DNA of 64,000 bases, taken from Nitratireductor kimnyeongensis (GTDB lineage Bacteria > Pseudomonadota > Alphaproteobacteria > Rhizobiales > Rhizobiaceae). The notes beneath the pieces are model-generated. The model did not search any database. It was not told where the DNA came from and saw only the letters and a program-made list of their open reading frames with translations. Positions 18,569-27,327 of this stretch are shown in pieces. The DNA lies in the NCBI RefSeq assembly GCF_019891395.1, contig NZ_CP078143.1, forward strand, positions 2,741,001 to 2,805,000, read 5' to 3'. The translations under genes were made by a program, and so were the position numbers. How positions within the stretch are numbered: position 1 is the stretch's first letter; every line of letters begins with the position of its first letter.

Positions 18569-19543
18569 ATGAAACGCATGCTCAAATCAGCGTTTGCCGC
18601 TGCCATTCTGACGGCCTCGGCCGTGGGCGCCATTGCCGCCGAAAAAGTGACTTATCTTTTCCCGGCTCCTGATTTCCTGCCGGCGTTCGCACCTTTTCAG
18701 CTCGCCAAGAGCAAAGGCTATTTCGGTGATGCCGGTCTCGATGTGACGTTCCAGGTGGGCAAGGGTGGTGCCGATGTCGCCACCCAGGTCGCCGTTGGCA
18801 ATGCGGATCTTGGCGGTGGCATTGGGGATACGCCGATCATCGTGCGCGCCAATGGTCTGGACATTCGCGGCGTTGCCCTGCTTGGCGGGCGCGGCCTGAC
18901 GCAGCTTGCCTGGCGCAAGGATAGCGGCATCACCGGACCGGCAGACCTGAAGGGCAAGTCGATTGGCGTTCTCGCCTTTCAGGACACCACTTACTACAAC
19001 CTGCTCGGCGTTCTGGCTTCGGCCGAGTTGAGCAAGGCGGATGCGGATATTCAGGCGGTCGGCCCGGGCGGCATCATTCAGTTGACTATCGCTGGAAACC
19101 TGCAGGCCATGTCAGGCGTGCCGGAATGGATCGCCGCCATCGAGGCCGCAGGCGTCGAGATGGAGCAGATGCCCGTCGACGAGGTCTTCCCGGCCATGGC
19201 GCAGGCCATCATCGCGTCCGACAAGACCATCGAAGAGCGTCCGGAAGTGGTGCGCGGCTTCGTCGGCGCGGTGCTGAAGGCGGTCGCCGATATTTCTACC
19301 GATCCGGCTCAGGCGGCCAAGGACTATGTAGCTGCCGTTCCGCAGCATGCGGGCAAGGAAGCCGAGATCGAAGGCATCCTGAGTTCCTATGCATCGCTGG
19401 TTTACCCCGAAGGCGAAAACCAGCCGCTCGGCGCATTCGATCCAGAGCGTATCGGCAAGGTGCAGGCATTCTATGTCGACAATGGCATCGTCCAGACCGC
19501 CGTTCCGATCGATGATCTTTACACAAACGAATTCGTCCAATGA
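18569..19543 (+). CDS. ABC transporter substrate-binding protein, NMT1/SsuA-like
   Basis: A 324-residue periplasmic protein with a Sec signal peptide (MKRMLKSAFAAAILTASAVGAIAAEK) and the NMT1/THI5-like start FPAPDFLPAFAPFQLAKSKGYFGDAGLDVTF. It follows the ATPase by 26 bp and overlaps the permease start by 4 bp. It is only distantly like the binding protein at 11936, so the two importers probably take different but related compounds. The ligand is unknown. Confidence 0.9.
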   Translation: MKRMLKSAFAAAILTASAVGAIAAEKVTYLFPAPDFLPAFAPFQLAKSKGYFGDAGLDVTFQVGKGGADVATQVAVGNADLGGGIGDTPIIVRANGLDIRGVALLGGRGLTQLAWRKDSGITGPADLKGKSIGVLAFQDTTYYNLLGVLASAELSKADADIQAVGPGGIIQLTIAGNLQAMSGVPEWIAAIEAAGVEMEQMPVDEVFPAMAQAIIASDKTIEERPEVVRGFVGAVLKAVADISTDPAQAAKDYVAAVPQHAGKEAEIEGILSSYASLVYPEGENQPLGAFDPERIGKVQAFYVDNGIVQTAVPIDDLYTNEFVQ

Positions 19544-20370
19544 CACAGGTCGGTTCGATGGAGACCGGGGCGAAAGCCCCGGCCGAGGTGGCAAAGCCCG
19601 TCATGAGTTCGCAGAATAAGACATACCTCGCCAGTCTGGCCCTTCTGGTGCTCGTCCTGCTCGCCTGGCAGTTCCTGCCACCGGCGCTCGGGGTGCCGAA
19701 GTTCATCATCCCGACGGTGACGGACTGCCTCTTCGAGATGAAGCGCATGCTGCTTCAGGAAGGGTTGGTGGGCCACACGCTCTCGACGGCGCTCTATACG
19801 GTTCTCGGTTTTGCCATCGGCAGCCTGCTCGGTGCGGTGATCGGCTATTTGCTCGGGATGTCGGAGTTCTGGGAGAAGGTGCTTTCGCCCTATATTCTGG
19901 CGCTGCAGATCGCACCGAAGGTTGCCTTCGCGCCGCTCTTCATCATGTGGTTCGGCTACAACGCGATGCCGAAGCTTCTGGTGACCGTGCTGATCGTGTT
20001 CTTTCCGGTTCTGGTCAATGTGCTGCAGGCCATGCGCACGGTCGATCGCGACCTGGTCAATCTTGCACGGGCCTACAACCTTTCCCGCTGGGGCATCTTC
20101 ATGAAGGTCGAGATGCCATCCACGCTGCCCAATTTGATGGCGGGCCTGAGGATCGCCTCCACGCTCGCGGTGATCGGCGTGACGGTTGGCGAACTGGTGG
20201 GCGGAAACACCGGGCTCGGCTTTCTGATTTCCTACGGGGGCGGACAGGCGAATGCGGCGATGGTCTTCAACGCCATCGTGCTGCTCACCGTGATCGGCTT
20301 CCTGCTCTATTCAGTGCTCGTGCGGATCGAGGAACGGGTGCTGCACTATCTGCCTAAAGCCCAGCATTAG
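19540..20370 (+). CDS. ABC transporter permease (SsuC-like)
   Basis: A 276-residue inner membrane protein with about six TM segments and the permease loop VEMPSTLPNLMAGLRIASTLAVIGVTVGELVG. A short cytoplasmic N-terminus (about 20 residues) precedes TM1. It completes the second importer. A 90-bp gap with a good ribosome binding site (ACGGAGACGGAC) leads to the Rieske gene, likely in the same transcript. Confidence 0.92.
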   Translation: MTQVGSMETGAKAPAEVAKPVMSSQNKTYLASLALLVLVLLAWQFLPPALGVPKFIIPTVTDCLFEMKRMLLQEGLVGHTLSTALYTVLGFAIGSLLGAVIGYLLGMSEFWEKVLSPYILALQIAPKVAFAPLFIMWFGYNAMPKLLVTVLIVFFPVLVNVLQAMRTVDRDLVNLARAYNLSRWGIFMKVEMPSTLPNLMAGLRIASTLAVIGVTVGELVGGNTGLGFLISYGGGQANAAMVFNAIVLLTVIGFLLYSVLVRIEERVLHYLPKAQH

Positions 20371-20460
20371 CCGCGGTATCGGACCGTGGGCCGCAACTGG
20401 CTTTGAACAAACAAGACCGCCGGGAGCGGGAGGCTTCCGGGATCCAGGACGGAGACGGAC

Positions 20461-21492
20461 ATGACAGGCATCGACAAGAAAGCGCTGATTGAGGAGCGGG
20501 TGAACACCGGTCTGCATGGCCAGTGGTATCCGGTGGCCAAATCGGTGGAAGTCAAGGCGAGCAAGCCTTACGGAACGCGCCTGCTCGGCAACAAGATTGT
20601 TCTGTGGCGCGATGCGGAGAACCGGCTGCGCTGCGTGGAGGATTTTTGCCCGCATCGCGGTGCACCGCTCTCCTATGGCGAGATCCACGAGGGCAATATC
20701 GGCTGCCGCTATCATGGCGTTGTCGTCAATGGCGACGGCGTTGTGGTGCGGGTTCCGGCCATGCCCGAATGCGCGCTGGAAGGCCGCAAGGCGCTCAAAT
20801 CCTTCGAGGTGGCGGAAGCTGGCGATGCCGTGTTCGTCTATGTGCCTTCCGCCGAGCAGCCCGAAGCGCCGCCGCTGGCGCTGCCGAAAGAGCTGACCGA
20901 TGAGGCCTGGACAGGCTTTCTGTGCACCGGTGAGTGGAAGGCCAATTACCGCTACGCGCTCGACAATCTCGCAGACCCGATGCATGGCTGCTACCTGCAT
21001 GCGGAAAGCTTCACGCTCGCCTTCGGGTCCAAACAGGACCTGATGAAGCTCGACAAGACCGACACGGGGTTCCGGATCAGCCGCGTGGGGCAGGTGGGTG
21101 AGAATTTCGACTGGACCGAGTTCGAGGTTCATCCGGGCTCGATGTTCTGTTTCCTTGAAATTCCCTATCCGCCAGCAGCCGGTCCGGGCGGCGTGTTCCG
21201 CATCATCGGGTTTGTCACGCCCGTCGATGCAACCACATGCAAGGTCTTCTTCTGGCGCATGCGGAAGGTCTCCGGGCCTGCCCGCGAAAGCTGGCGCTTC
21301 CTTTATCGCGCGCGTCTGGAAAAGACCCATTGGGACGTGCTCGAGCAGGATCGTGTGATGCTGGAGGGCATGCCCGACGACGCGCGCAAGCGTGAAATGC
21401 TCTACCAGCACGACCTCGGCGTCTCCCGCGTCAGGCAGATTCTCACCCGCGCGGCCAAAAGCCAGGTCGAGGCCGAGATGGCGGCTGAATGA
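20461..21492 (+). CDS. Rieske [2Fe-2S] aromatic ring oxygenase, catalytic (alpha-type) subunit
   Basis: A 343-residue oxygenase. The Rieske cluster ligands are Cys63, His65, Cys82 and His85 (CPHRGA...CRYHG, with the usual 16-residue gap). The mononuclear iron motif is NLADPMHGCYLH, with Asp172, His175 and His180. The length fits the single-component-type oxygenases such as vanillate O-demethylase, phthalate or carbazole oxygenases, which need no beta subunit; none is present. It would dioxygenate, demethylate or monooxygenate the imported aromatic. Electron donors in the same operon are the flavoprotein reductase at 28818 and the flavodoxin at 30065; no ferredoxin gene is seen. Confidence 0.92.
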   Translation: MTGIDKKALIEERVNTGLHGQWYPVAKSVEVKASKPYGTRLLGNKIVLWRDAENRLRCVEDFCPHRGAPLSYGEIHEGNIGCRYHGVVVNGDGVVVRVPAMPECALEGRKALKSFEVAEAGDAVFVYVPSAEQPEAPPLALPKELTDEAWTGFLCTGEWKANYRYALDNLADPMHGCYLHAESFTLAFGSKQDLMKLDKTDTGFRISRVGQVGENFDWTEFEVHPGSMFCFLEIPYPPAAGPGGVFRIIGFVTPVDATTCKVFFWRMRKVSGPARESWRFLYRARLEKTHWDVLEQDRVMLEGMPDDARKREMLYQHDLGVSRVRQILTRAAKSQVEAEMAAE

Positions 21493-22229
21493 TGCTTGAA
21501 GGACGCACCATACTGGTGACGGGAGCCGCACGCGGGCTCGGCGCCGAAATCGCCAGATGCCTGGCGAAACACGGCGCGGATCTCGTGCTTGCCGACATCG
21601 CCGAGGAGGAGGGCCACGCGGTCGCGAAAGAGACGGGCGCGCGCTTCATCCCGCTCGATCTCGGCGAGCCGGCATCGATCGAGGCGGCGGCAAAGGCGCT
21701 GGGCGAGGCGAATGGCGGTACCCTGCACGGGCTCGTCAACAACGGAGCCATTGCGACAGGCATTGGCGGCATCCCCTTCGATGAAATCGACATCGAAAGC
21801 TGGGACCGGGTGATGCGGGTCAATGTGCGCGGCACCTGGCTGATGACACGCGCGGTCGCGCCTCTATTGAAGGCTGCGGGCACGGGCCGGATCGTGAATG
21901 TCGCGTCTGACACGGCGCTGTGGGGCGCGCCGCGCCTGATGTCCTATGTCGCCAGCAAGGGAGCGATGATGTCGATGACGCGGTCGCTTGCGCGCGAACT
22001 CGGTCCCGACCGTATCGGCGTGACGGCGGTCGCTCCAGGCATCCTGACGACGGAATCCACGGACTACGTGCCGGAAGCCCGCCACCGGCTTTATGCCGAG
22101 GGCAGGGCGGTGCCTGGAGCACAGGGTCCTGGCGAGATCACGGAAACCATTGCCTTTCTGCTCAGCGAGGGCGCGCTCGCGCTCACCGGGCAAATCCTGC
22201 CGGTCAACAATGGTTTTGTCTTCAATTGA
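21489..22229 (+). CDS. SDR family oxidoreductase
   Basis: The 246-residue classical SDR has cofactor motif TGAARGLG (residues 11-18), VNNGA, a catalytic Ser in VNVASDTAL, YVASK as the Tyr-Lys pair, and a C-terminal GQILPVNNG. The start overlaps the Rieske stop as ATGA. A cis-dihydrodiol dehydrogenase role (rearomatising the Rieske product) fits the position, but the substrate is not provable from sequence. Confidence 0.88.
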   Translation: MMLEGRTILVTGAARGLGAEIARCLAKHGADLVLADIAEEEGHAVAKETGARFIPLDLGEPASIEAAAKALGEANGGTLHGLVNNGAIATGIGGIPFDEIDIESWDRVMRVNVRGTWLMTRAVAPLLKAAGTGRIVNVASDTALWGAPRLMSYVASKGAMMSMTRSLARELGPDRIGVTAVAPGILTTESTDYVPEARHRLYAEGRAVPGAQGPGEITETIAFLLSEGALALTGQILPVNNGFVFN

Positions 22230-22236
22230 GGCGGTC

Positions 22237-23049
22237 ATGACGTTCAAAGAGCACATATCCGGCAACATCGCCTATCTCGAGCGCCCTGGTTCGGGCGGTC
22301 CGACGCTGGTGATGCTGCATGGGGTCGGCTCCAACGCGGCCTCCTTCGTGCCGCTCCTGCCGCATCTCCCGCGCGACTGGCGCATCGTTGCCTGGAACGC
22401 GCCCGGCTATTGCGGATCGGCGCCGCTCGATGCGGACTGGCCGCTGGCAAGTGATTATGCCGAGGCGCTGAAGGCGTTTCTCGACCGGCTGGAACTGGAT
22501 AGGGTCTTTCTTGCGGGCCACTCGCTCGGCTGTCTCATGGCGGCGTCCTTTGCGAGCACGCACCGCGACCGTGTCGCGCATCTCCTTTTGAGTTCGCCGG
22601 CACTTGGCCATGGCGTGCCGCGCGGTGCCGCGCTGAGTGCTGCCGCTCAGGCGCGCATTGACGACCTTGAGTCACTTGGCGCGGAGAAATTCGCCGCGCT
22701 GCGTGCGCCGCGGCTGGTCTTCGAGCCTGAAGCCAACACCGACATCGTGGATCGTGTGCGCCATGGCATGGCGCAGGTGAGCGTGCCGGGTTACCCGCAG
22801 GCAGCGTGCATGCTCGCGTCGGGCCGTCTTTTGGACGATGCGGAGCGTTTGCAGGTGCCGACTGATGTCATCGTTGGTGCGGAAGATGTCGTGACCCCGC
22901 CCGATTCCGCGCGTCGTGCCCATTCGGCGCTGCGCCAGCCGTGGCGCGGTGCACTCACGCTCGTGCCAGGTGCCGGGCATGCCCTTTATCAACAGTCTCC
23001 CGCCGCTTTCGCAGCGGCGCTCGAAGCGTTTGCGGAAACAGCCGGTTGA
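22237..23049 (+). CDS. Alpha/beta hydrolase (meta-cleavage-type or esterase)
   Basis: A 270-residue hydrolase with oxyanion segment LHGVGSNAASF, nucleophile elbow GHSLGC, an Asp in IVGAEDVVTPP, and a late His in PGAGHALY, giving a Ser-Asp-His triad. It resembles the C-C bond hydrolases of meta-cleavage pathways (MhpC/BphD-like) and 3-oxoadipate enol-lactonases. The extradiol-type dioxygenase is the next gene, which favours ring-fission product hydrolysis. The start is ATG 22237. Confidence 0.85.
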   Translation: MTFKEHISGNIAYLERPGSGGPTLVMLHGVGSNAASFVPLLPHLPRDWRIVAWNAPGYCGSAPLDADWPLASDYAEALKAFLDRLELDRVFLAGHSLGCLMAASFASTHRDRVAHLLLSSPALGHGVPRGAALSAAAQARIDDLESLGAEKFAALRAPRLVFEPEANTDIVDRVRHGMAQVSVPGYPQAACMLASGRLLDDAERLQVPTDVIVGAEDVVTPPDSARRAHSALRQPWRGALTLVPGAGHALYQQSPAAFAAALEAFAETAG

Positions 23050-23069
23050 GGCCGGCAGGAGGAACGAGC

Positions 23070-23996
23070 ATGGCAGAAACAGTTCGCGTAGGCAGCCTTC
23101 GGGGCATCATGATGCGTGGGCCCGGCATTACCGGCACACTGCCGTTCTATGAGGATATGTGGGGGCTGAGCCTCGCCCACAAGGAAGACGGCGTGGCGCT
23201 TCTGCGCGGCACAGGAAGCGAGCCTTTCCTTTACGGACTGAAGGACGGCCCCGTCTACGGCATTGAATATGTGCATTTTGCGATGCCCGACCGGGCGTCG
23301 ATGGACGCGCTCCATGCACAGATCATCGAGCGGGGAGGCGTGGTGCTCGGTGAACCCGGCCCGTTCGATGATCATGCTGGCGGCTATGGCTTCGAAATGC
23401 TCGATCCGGACAACAGGCGCCTTCGGTTCCGCACCGATGCGCTGAGCCTTGACGAGGAGCCGGAATGGGCCAAGCCACGCAAGGTGAGCCATGTGGTGCT
23501 GAATACGCCGGACATGGAAGGGGTGCAGGAATTCTACACCCATGTTCTGGGGTTCCGCGTGTCTGATTACTCCGCCGACCAAATGGTGTTTTTGCGGTGC
23601 AATTCGGATCACCATTCCATCGCTCTCGTGCGCGGCAATTATGCCAGCGTCAATCACGTCGCGTTCGAAATGCCGTCGATTGATGAATTCATGCGCGGCA
23701 TCGGCCGCATGAAACAGAAAGGCCATGTGCCGACCTGGGGACCGGGACGGCACGGGCCGGGCAACAACCCCTTCGCCTATTTCGTCTCGCCATCGGGCTT
23801 TGTCATCGAGTTCACCTCCGAGCTGCAGCAGATCGATGAGGCGACGCACGAGGCACAGGTGTGGCCGCGCGACAAGCCGGAAGCGATGGATCGCTGGATG
23901 ACGGCGGGCCCGCCGACCCCTGCTCAACGCGCCGTGATGCAGGGCAGGCCCGATCCAGGCTTTCCCGAACTCGCGCCAGCCGGGGGTAATGTCTGA
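23070..23996 (+). CDS. VOC-family extradiol ring-cleavage dioxygenase-like protein
   Basis: A 308-residue two-module vicinal oxygen chelate protein. Module 1 is about residues 6-130 and module 2 begins at KVSHVVLNTPDMEG. Candidate iron ligands in module 2 are His in SHVVL, His in NHVAFE and Glu in FVIEFTSE, the His-His-Glu set of type I extradiol dioxygenases. It would open a catecholic ring, giving a product for the adjacent hydrolase. AGGAGG upstream supports ATG 23070. The stop overlaps the next start by 1 bp. Confidence 0.85.
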   Translation: MAETVRVGSLRGIMMRGPGITGTLPFYEDMWGLSLAHKEDGVALLRGTGSEPFLYGLKDGPVYGIEYVHFAMPDRASMDALHAQIIERGGVVLGEPGPFDDHAGGYGFEMLDPDNRRLRFRTDALSLDEEPEWAKPRKVSHVVLNTPDMEGVQEFYTHVLGFRVSDYSADQMVFLRCNSDHHSIALVRGNYASVNHVAFEMPSIDEFMRGIGRMKQKGHVPTWGPGRHGPGNNPFAYFVSPSGFVIEFTSELQQIDEATHEAQVWPRDKPEAMDRWMTAGPPTPAQRAVMQGRPDPGFPELAPAGGNV

Positions 23997-24784
23997 TGCA
24001 CTACGGATATGACGGCAAGGTTGCTGTGGTCACCGGCGGTTCGTCCGGAATCGGTCTGGCAACGGTGGAAACGCTGCTCCAGTCGGGCGCGAGCGTGGCC
24101 TTCTGCGCTCGTACCGAAAGCCGATTGAACGACGTGGCCGCGGTCCTCACCCGCGATTACGGCGAAGAGCGCGTGATGGCGCAGGCATTTTCGGTTCTCG
24201 AACCGGAGGCGGTGAAGGATTTCGCCGGGGCGGTGGAAAACCGCTTCGGCGGCTGCGATCTTCTGGTCAACAATGCCGGGCAGGGGCGCATCTCCACCTT
24301 TGAAGACACCAGCGACGATGACTGGCGCGCCGAATACGAACTCAAGCTTTTCAGCCAGATCCATCCAACCCGCGCCTTCCTGCCGATGCTGCGCCGGGCC
24401 AAAGGCGCGATTGTCGCGGTCAACTCGCTTCTGGCCTACCAGCCAGAGCCGCATATGGTCTGCACCTCTTCGGCACGTGCCGGGGTGCAAAACCTCCTCA
24501 AATCGCTGAGCGTGGAACTGGCTCCCGACGTGCGGGTCAACTCGATCCTGCTCGGTCTGGTCGGCTCCGGCCAGTGGTCTCGCCGCTTTGCAGAACGCGA
24601 GGACCAAAGTCAGAGCCGGGCCGAATGGTATGGCGCGCTTGCGGCCAGAAAGGGCATCCCGCTCGGCCGTCTCGGCAACCCGGCGGAAGCGGCCGCCGCC
24701 ATCGCTTTTCTTGGTTCGCCTGCGGCGAGCTACATCACAGGCGCTCAGCTCGAAGTTTCGGGCGGCCTGTCTCGTTACATTTGA
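23996..24784 (+). CDS. SDR family oxidoreductase
   Basis: The 262-residue SDR has cofactor motif TGGSSGIG, LVNNAGQG, and GGLSRYI at the C-terminus. The usual catalytic Tyr-x-x-x-Lys is not obvious. Where YxxSK is expected the sequence reads CTSSARAGVQN, with Arg in place of Lys and no Tyr, so it may have altered or lost dehydrogenase activity. It sits between the extradiol dioxygenase and the ThDP enzyme. Substrate unknown. Confidence 0.82.
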   Translation: MHYGYDGKVAVVTGGSSGIGLATVETLLQSGASVAFCARTESRLNDVAAVLTRDYGEERVMAQAFSVLEPEAVKDFAGAVENRFGGCDLLVNNAGQGRISTFEDTSDDDWRAEYELKLFSQIHPTRAFLPMLRRAKGAIVAVNSLLAYQPEPHMVCTSSARAGVQNLLKSLSVELAPDVRVNSILLGLVGSGQWSRRFAEREDQSQSRAEWYGALAARKGIPLGRLGNPAEAAAAIAFLGSPAASYITGAQLEVSGGLSRYI

Positions 24785-24794
24785 AGGACACGGG

Positions 24795-26486
24795 ATGAAA
24801 CTCGAGACAATCACAGCCACCGAGACGGTCGGGGATTTCATTGCCCGCTATCTTGCAGAGATCGGCGTCACCACTGTGTTCGGGGTCATCTCCATTCACA
24901 ACATGCCGATCCTCGACGCGATTGCGCGGCAGGAGCGCATCCGTTTCGTGCCGGCACGCGGCGAGGCGGGCGCCATGAACATGGCTGATGCCTATGCGCG
25001 CGTTTCGGGAGAGCTGGGTGTCTGCCTGACCTCCACCGGCACGGCTGCCGGCAATGCGGCCGGCGCTCAAGCCGAAGCTCTGACAGCGGGGTCACGTGTT
25101 CTGCACATCACGACGCAGGTCGATTTGGAGTTCGCCGACCGCGACCGCGCCGCCATCCACGATGTGCCGCGCCAGCCGCAAATGCTGCGCGGCGTTTCCA
25201 AGGCCGTTTTCCGCATGTGGGACGCCAATGGCGCGGTCGGTGCGCTGACGGCTGCGGTTTCGGCAGCACTTTCGGCACCGAGCGGGCCGGTCAGCCTGGA
25301 AATACCCGTCGACGTTCAAAGATCTCAGGCCAGCCCCACCGCCCGCATTCACAAGCCGCAGCCGATCCGGCCCGTGGCGCCCGACAGCGTGATTGACGAG
25401 ATCGCCGAGTTGGTGAAGGCGGCAAAACGCCCACTTTTGTGGCTCGGAGGTGGTGCCTGCGAAGCCGGCAAGGAAGTGACCGAACTGATGCGCCGCGGTT
25501 TCGGCATCGTCACCTCTACCAATGGCCGCGCCATCGTTTCGGAAGCCGAACCTGCGAGCCTGGGCGCCTTCAACATGACGCCGGAGGCCGTGGAGCTCTA
25601 CAAGAGCTGTGACCTGATGATCGTAGTCGGCTCGCGCCTTCGCGGCAATGAAACGCGGAACAACAAGATGCCGCTGCCCCGCCCACTGGTGCAGATCGAC
25701 GCTGACGCGGCACAGGGCGGGCGGAATTACCCGGTTGAAGTGTTTGCCCATGGCGATGCCACGGACACGCTGGCGCGCCTGCTTGAGCGCCTGCCGGACA
25801 CGCTCGACACCGACACCAATCTTTCTTTCGACATCGCCCGCACGCGGGCACAGGCCGAAGGCCGAATGCGCGATGTGCTTGGACCCTATCGGGTCGTGGC
25901 CGACACGCTGGCCGACCGGGTGTTCACCAATGGTCATGCCTGGGTGCGGGACGTTACCATCTCCAACTCCACCTTCGGCAACCGCTATGTGCGCATTGCC
26001 GCCCCCAATCTCGGTGTTCACGCGCTGGGTGGTGGTATTGGCCAGGGCGTCGCCATGGGCGTCGGGGCAGCGGTTGCGTCCAAGGGGGGCAAGGGGGCCA
26101 AGGGGGCCAAGGCGATCACGCTTCTGGGCGACGGCGGAACCATGCTCGGACTGGCCGAGATGATCACCGCGGTCGAAGAGAACGCCCCTCTCGTCTATCT
26201 CCTGATGAACGACAAGGCCTATGGCGTGATCCAGAACATCCAGGATGCACAGTATGACAGCCGCCGCCACTATTCGGCGTTGGCGACGCCGGACTTTGCC
26301 GGGTTCTGCAAGTCGATTGGCATGCCGCACCGGGTGATCAGCGATGTCGCAGACTTCCCTGTTGTCTTCGATGAGGCTGTCGCTGCTGACGGACCGCAAT
26401 TGATCGAGATCGACATGTGCGCCATTGGCCCATTCAACGAAGCCTTTGCCGGCCCGCCTGCAGGCGCCGCGGGCAAGGAGGCGTAG
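24795..26486 (+). CDS. Thiamine diphosphate-dependent enzyme (acetolactate synthase / benzoylformate decarboxylase-like)
   Basis: A 563-residue protein with the three ThDP domains: N-terminal Pyr domain with the activating Glu in PARGEAGAMNMADAY, a central domain, and a C-terminal PP domain with LLGDGGTMLGLAEM then MNDKAYG (GDG...N). It probably decarboxylates a 2-oxo acid or carries out carboligation on a pathway intermediate. The adjacent aldehyde dehydrogenase would oxidise an aldehyde product, as in benzoylformate-type pathways. A short Lys/Gly-rich insertion near residues 430-440 comes from a tandem 9-bp repeat. ATG 24795 was chosen; the frame extends upstream only as a shadow of the SDR. 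Confidence 0.86.
   Translation: MKLETITATETVGDFIARYLAEIGVTTVFGVISIHNMPILDAIARQERIRFVPARGEAGAMNMADAYARVSGELGVCLTSTGTAAGNAAGAQAEALTAGSRVLHITTQVDLEFADRDRAAIHDVPRQPQMLRGVSKAVFRMWDANGAVGALTAAVSAALSAPSGPVSLEIPVDVQRSQASPTARIHKPQPIRPVAPDSVIDEIAELVKAAKRPLLWLGGGACEAGKEVTELMRRGFGIVTSTNGRAIVSEAEPASLGAFNMTPEAVELYKSCDLMIVVGSRLRGNETRNNKMPLPRPLVQIDADAAQGGRNYPVEVFAHGDATDTLARLLERLPDTLDTDTNLSFDIARTRAQAEGRMRDVLGPYRVVADTLADRVFTNGHAWVRDVTISNSTFGNRYVRIAAPNLGVHALGGGIGQGVAMGVGAAVASKGGKGAKGAKAITLLGDGGTMLGLAEMITAVEENAPLVYLLMNDKAYGVIQNIQDAQYDSRRHYSALATPDFAGFCKSIGMPHRVISDVADFPVVFDEAVAADGPQLIEIDMCAIGPFNEAFAGPPAGAAGKEA
26082..26108 (+). repeat. Three tandem 9-bp units inside the ThDP enzyme gene
   Basis: AAGGGGGGC then AAGGGGGCC twice, followed by AAGGCG, encoding KGGKGAKGAK. 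It is in frame and lies in a loop just before the GDG cofactor motif. It is a likely slippage site; gain or loss of a unit would add or remove three residues without a frameshift. Confidence 0.7.
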
Positions 26487-26489
26487 AGA

Positions 26490-27314
26490 ATGAGGCTCGG
26501 ACTGATCGGTTTTGGCAACATCGCCGGGACGCTGCTCGACCTGCTGTCAAAGACACTCGATGCGCCGCTGGCTCATCTGTGCGTTGTGACGCTCCCGGAG
26601 TTTGCCGCCGAAACGGAGGCGCGCCTGCAGGCAGAATTTGGTGCCGTGGCGCAGGACATTTCCGTTGTCGGTGATGCCGAAGCGTTGCTCGCCGAAAAGC
26701 CCGACCTGGTGGTGGAATGTGCCGGACATGGGGCCGTTGTGGCGCATGTGCTGCCGGTTCTGCGCGCTGGCACGGATGTGATCATGGTGTCCATCGGCGC
26801 GCTGTCCGATGCGGCGCTCGAGGCCGATCTGCGGGCGGCGGCCAGCGCCGGTGGCGCGCGCCTCGTTTTGCCCGCCGGTGCTGTTGGCGGTATTGATCTG
26901 CTCTCTGCTCTGGGAGCGGCAGGCGGGCTGGAGGTGCGCTATCGCGGCTCCAAACCGCCGCGTGCCTGGACCGGTACACCGGCCGAAGCGGCGGTCGACC
27001 TGGCAAACCTGACCGAAGCAACGACATTTTTCACGGGCAACGCCCGTGAAGCCGCACGCGATTTCCCAAAGAATGCGAACGTCGCCGCGACGCTGGCACT
27101 GGCGGGAGGTGGGTTCGAGGCGACCCGGGTGGAGCTCGTCGCCGATCCTGCCGCACCTGGAAATGTGCATGAATACTCGGTCGTCTCACCGCTCGCGAAA
27201 TACTCGATGCGGATTGAAAACCTGCCATCGGCCGGCAATGCCAAGACATCCGTTTCAACAGTCTACAGCGTGTTGCGCGAGATTCGGAACCGGATCGGAC
27301 CGGTGGCGATCTGA
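26490..27314 (+). CDS. Aspartate dehydrogenase-like NAD(P)-binding protein
   Basis: A 274-residue protein with an N-terminal Rossmann motif (LGLIGFGNIAGTLL) and the aspartate dehydrogenase/DUF108 C-terminal domain (ARDFPKNANVAATLALAGGGFEATRVELVADP and LPSAGNAKTSVSTVYSVLREI). Known members oxidatively deaminate L-aspartate to iminoaspartate or reductively aminate oxaloacetate. In a catabolic operon a related amino or imino acid derived from the substrate is more likely, which hints at a nitrogen-containing compound. It follows the ThDP gene by 3 bp. Confidence 0.85.
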   Translation: MRLGLIGFGNIAGTLLDLLSKTLDAPLAHLCVVTLPEFAAETEARLQAEFGAVAQDISVVGDAEALLAEKPDLVVECAGHGAVVAHVLPVLRAGTDVIMVSIGALSDAALEADLRAAASAGGARLVLPAGAVGGIDLLSALGAAGGLEVRYRGSKPPRAWTGTPAEAAVDLANLTEATTFFTGNAREAARDFPKNANVAATLALAGGGFEATRVELVADPAAPGNVHEYSVVSPLAKYSMRIENLPSAGNAKTSVSTVYSVLREIRNRIGPVAI

Positions 27315-27327
27315 AAGGGAGGCGAAC

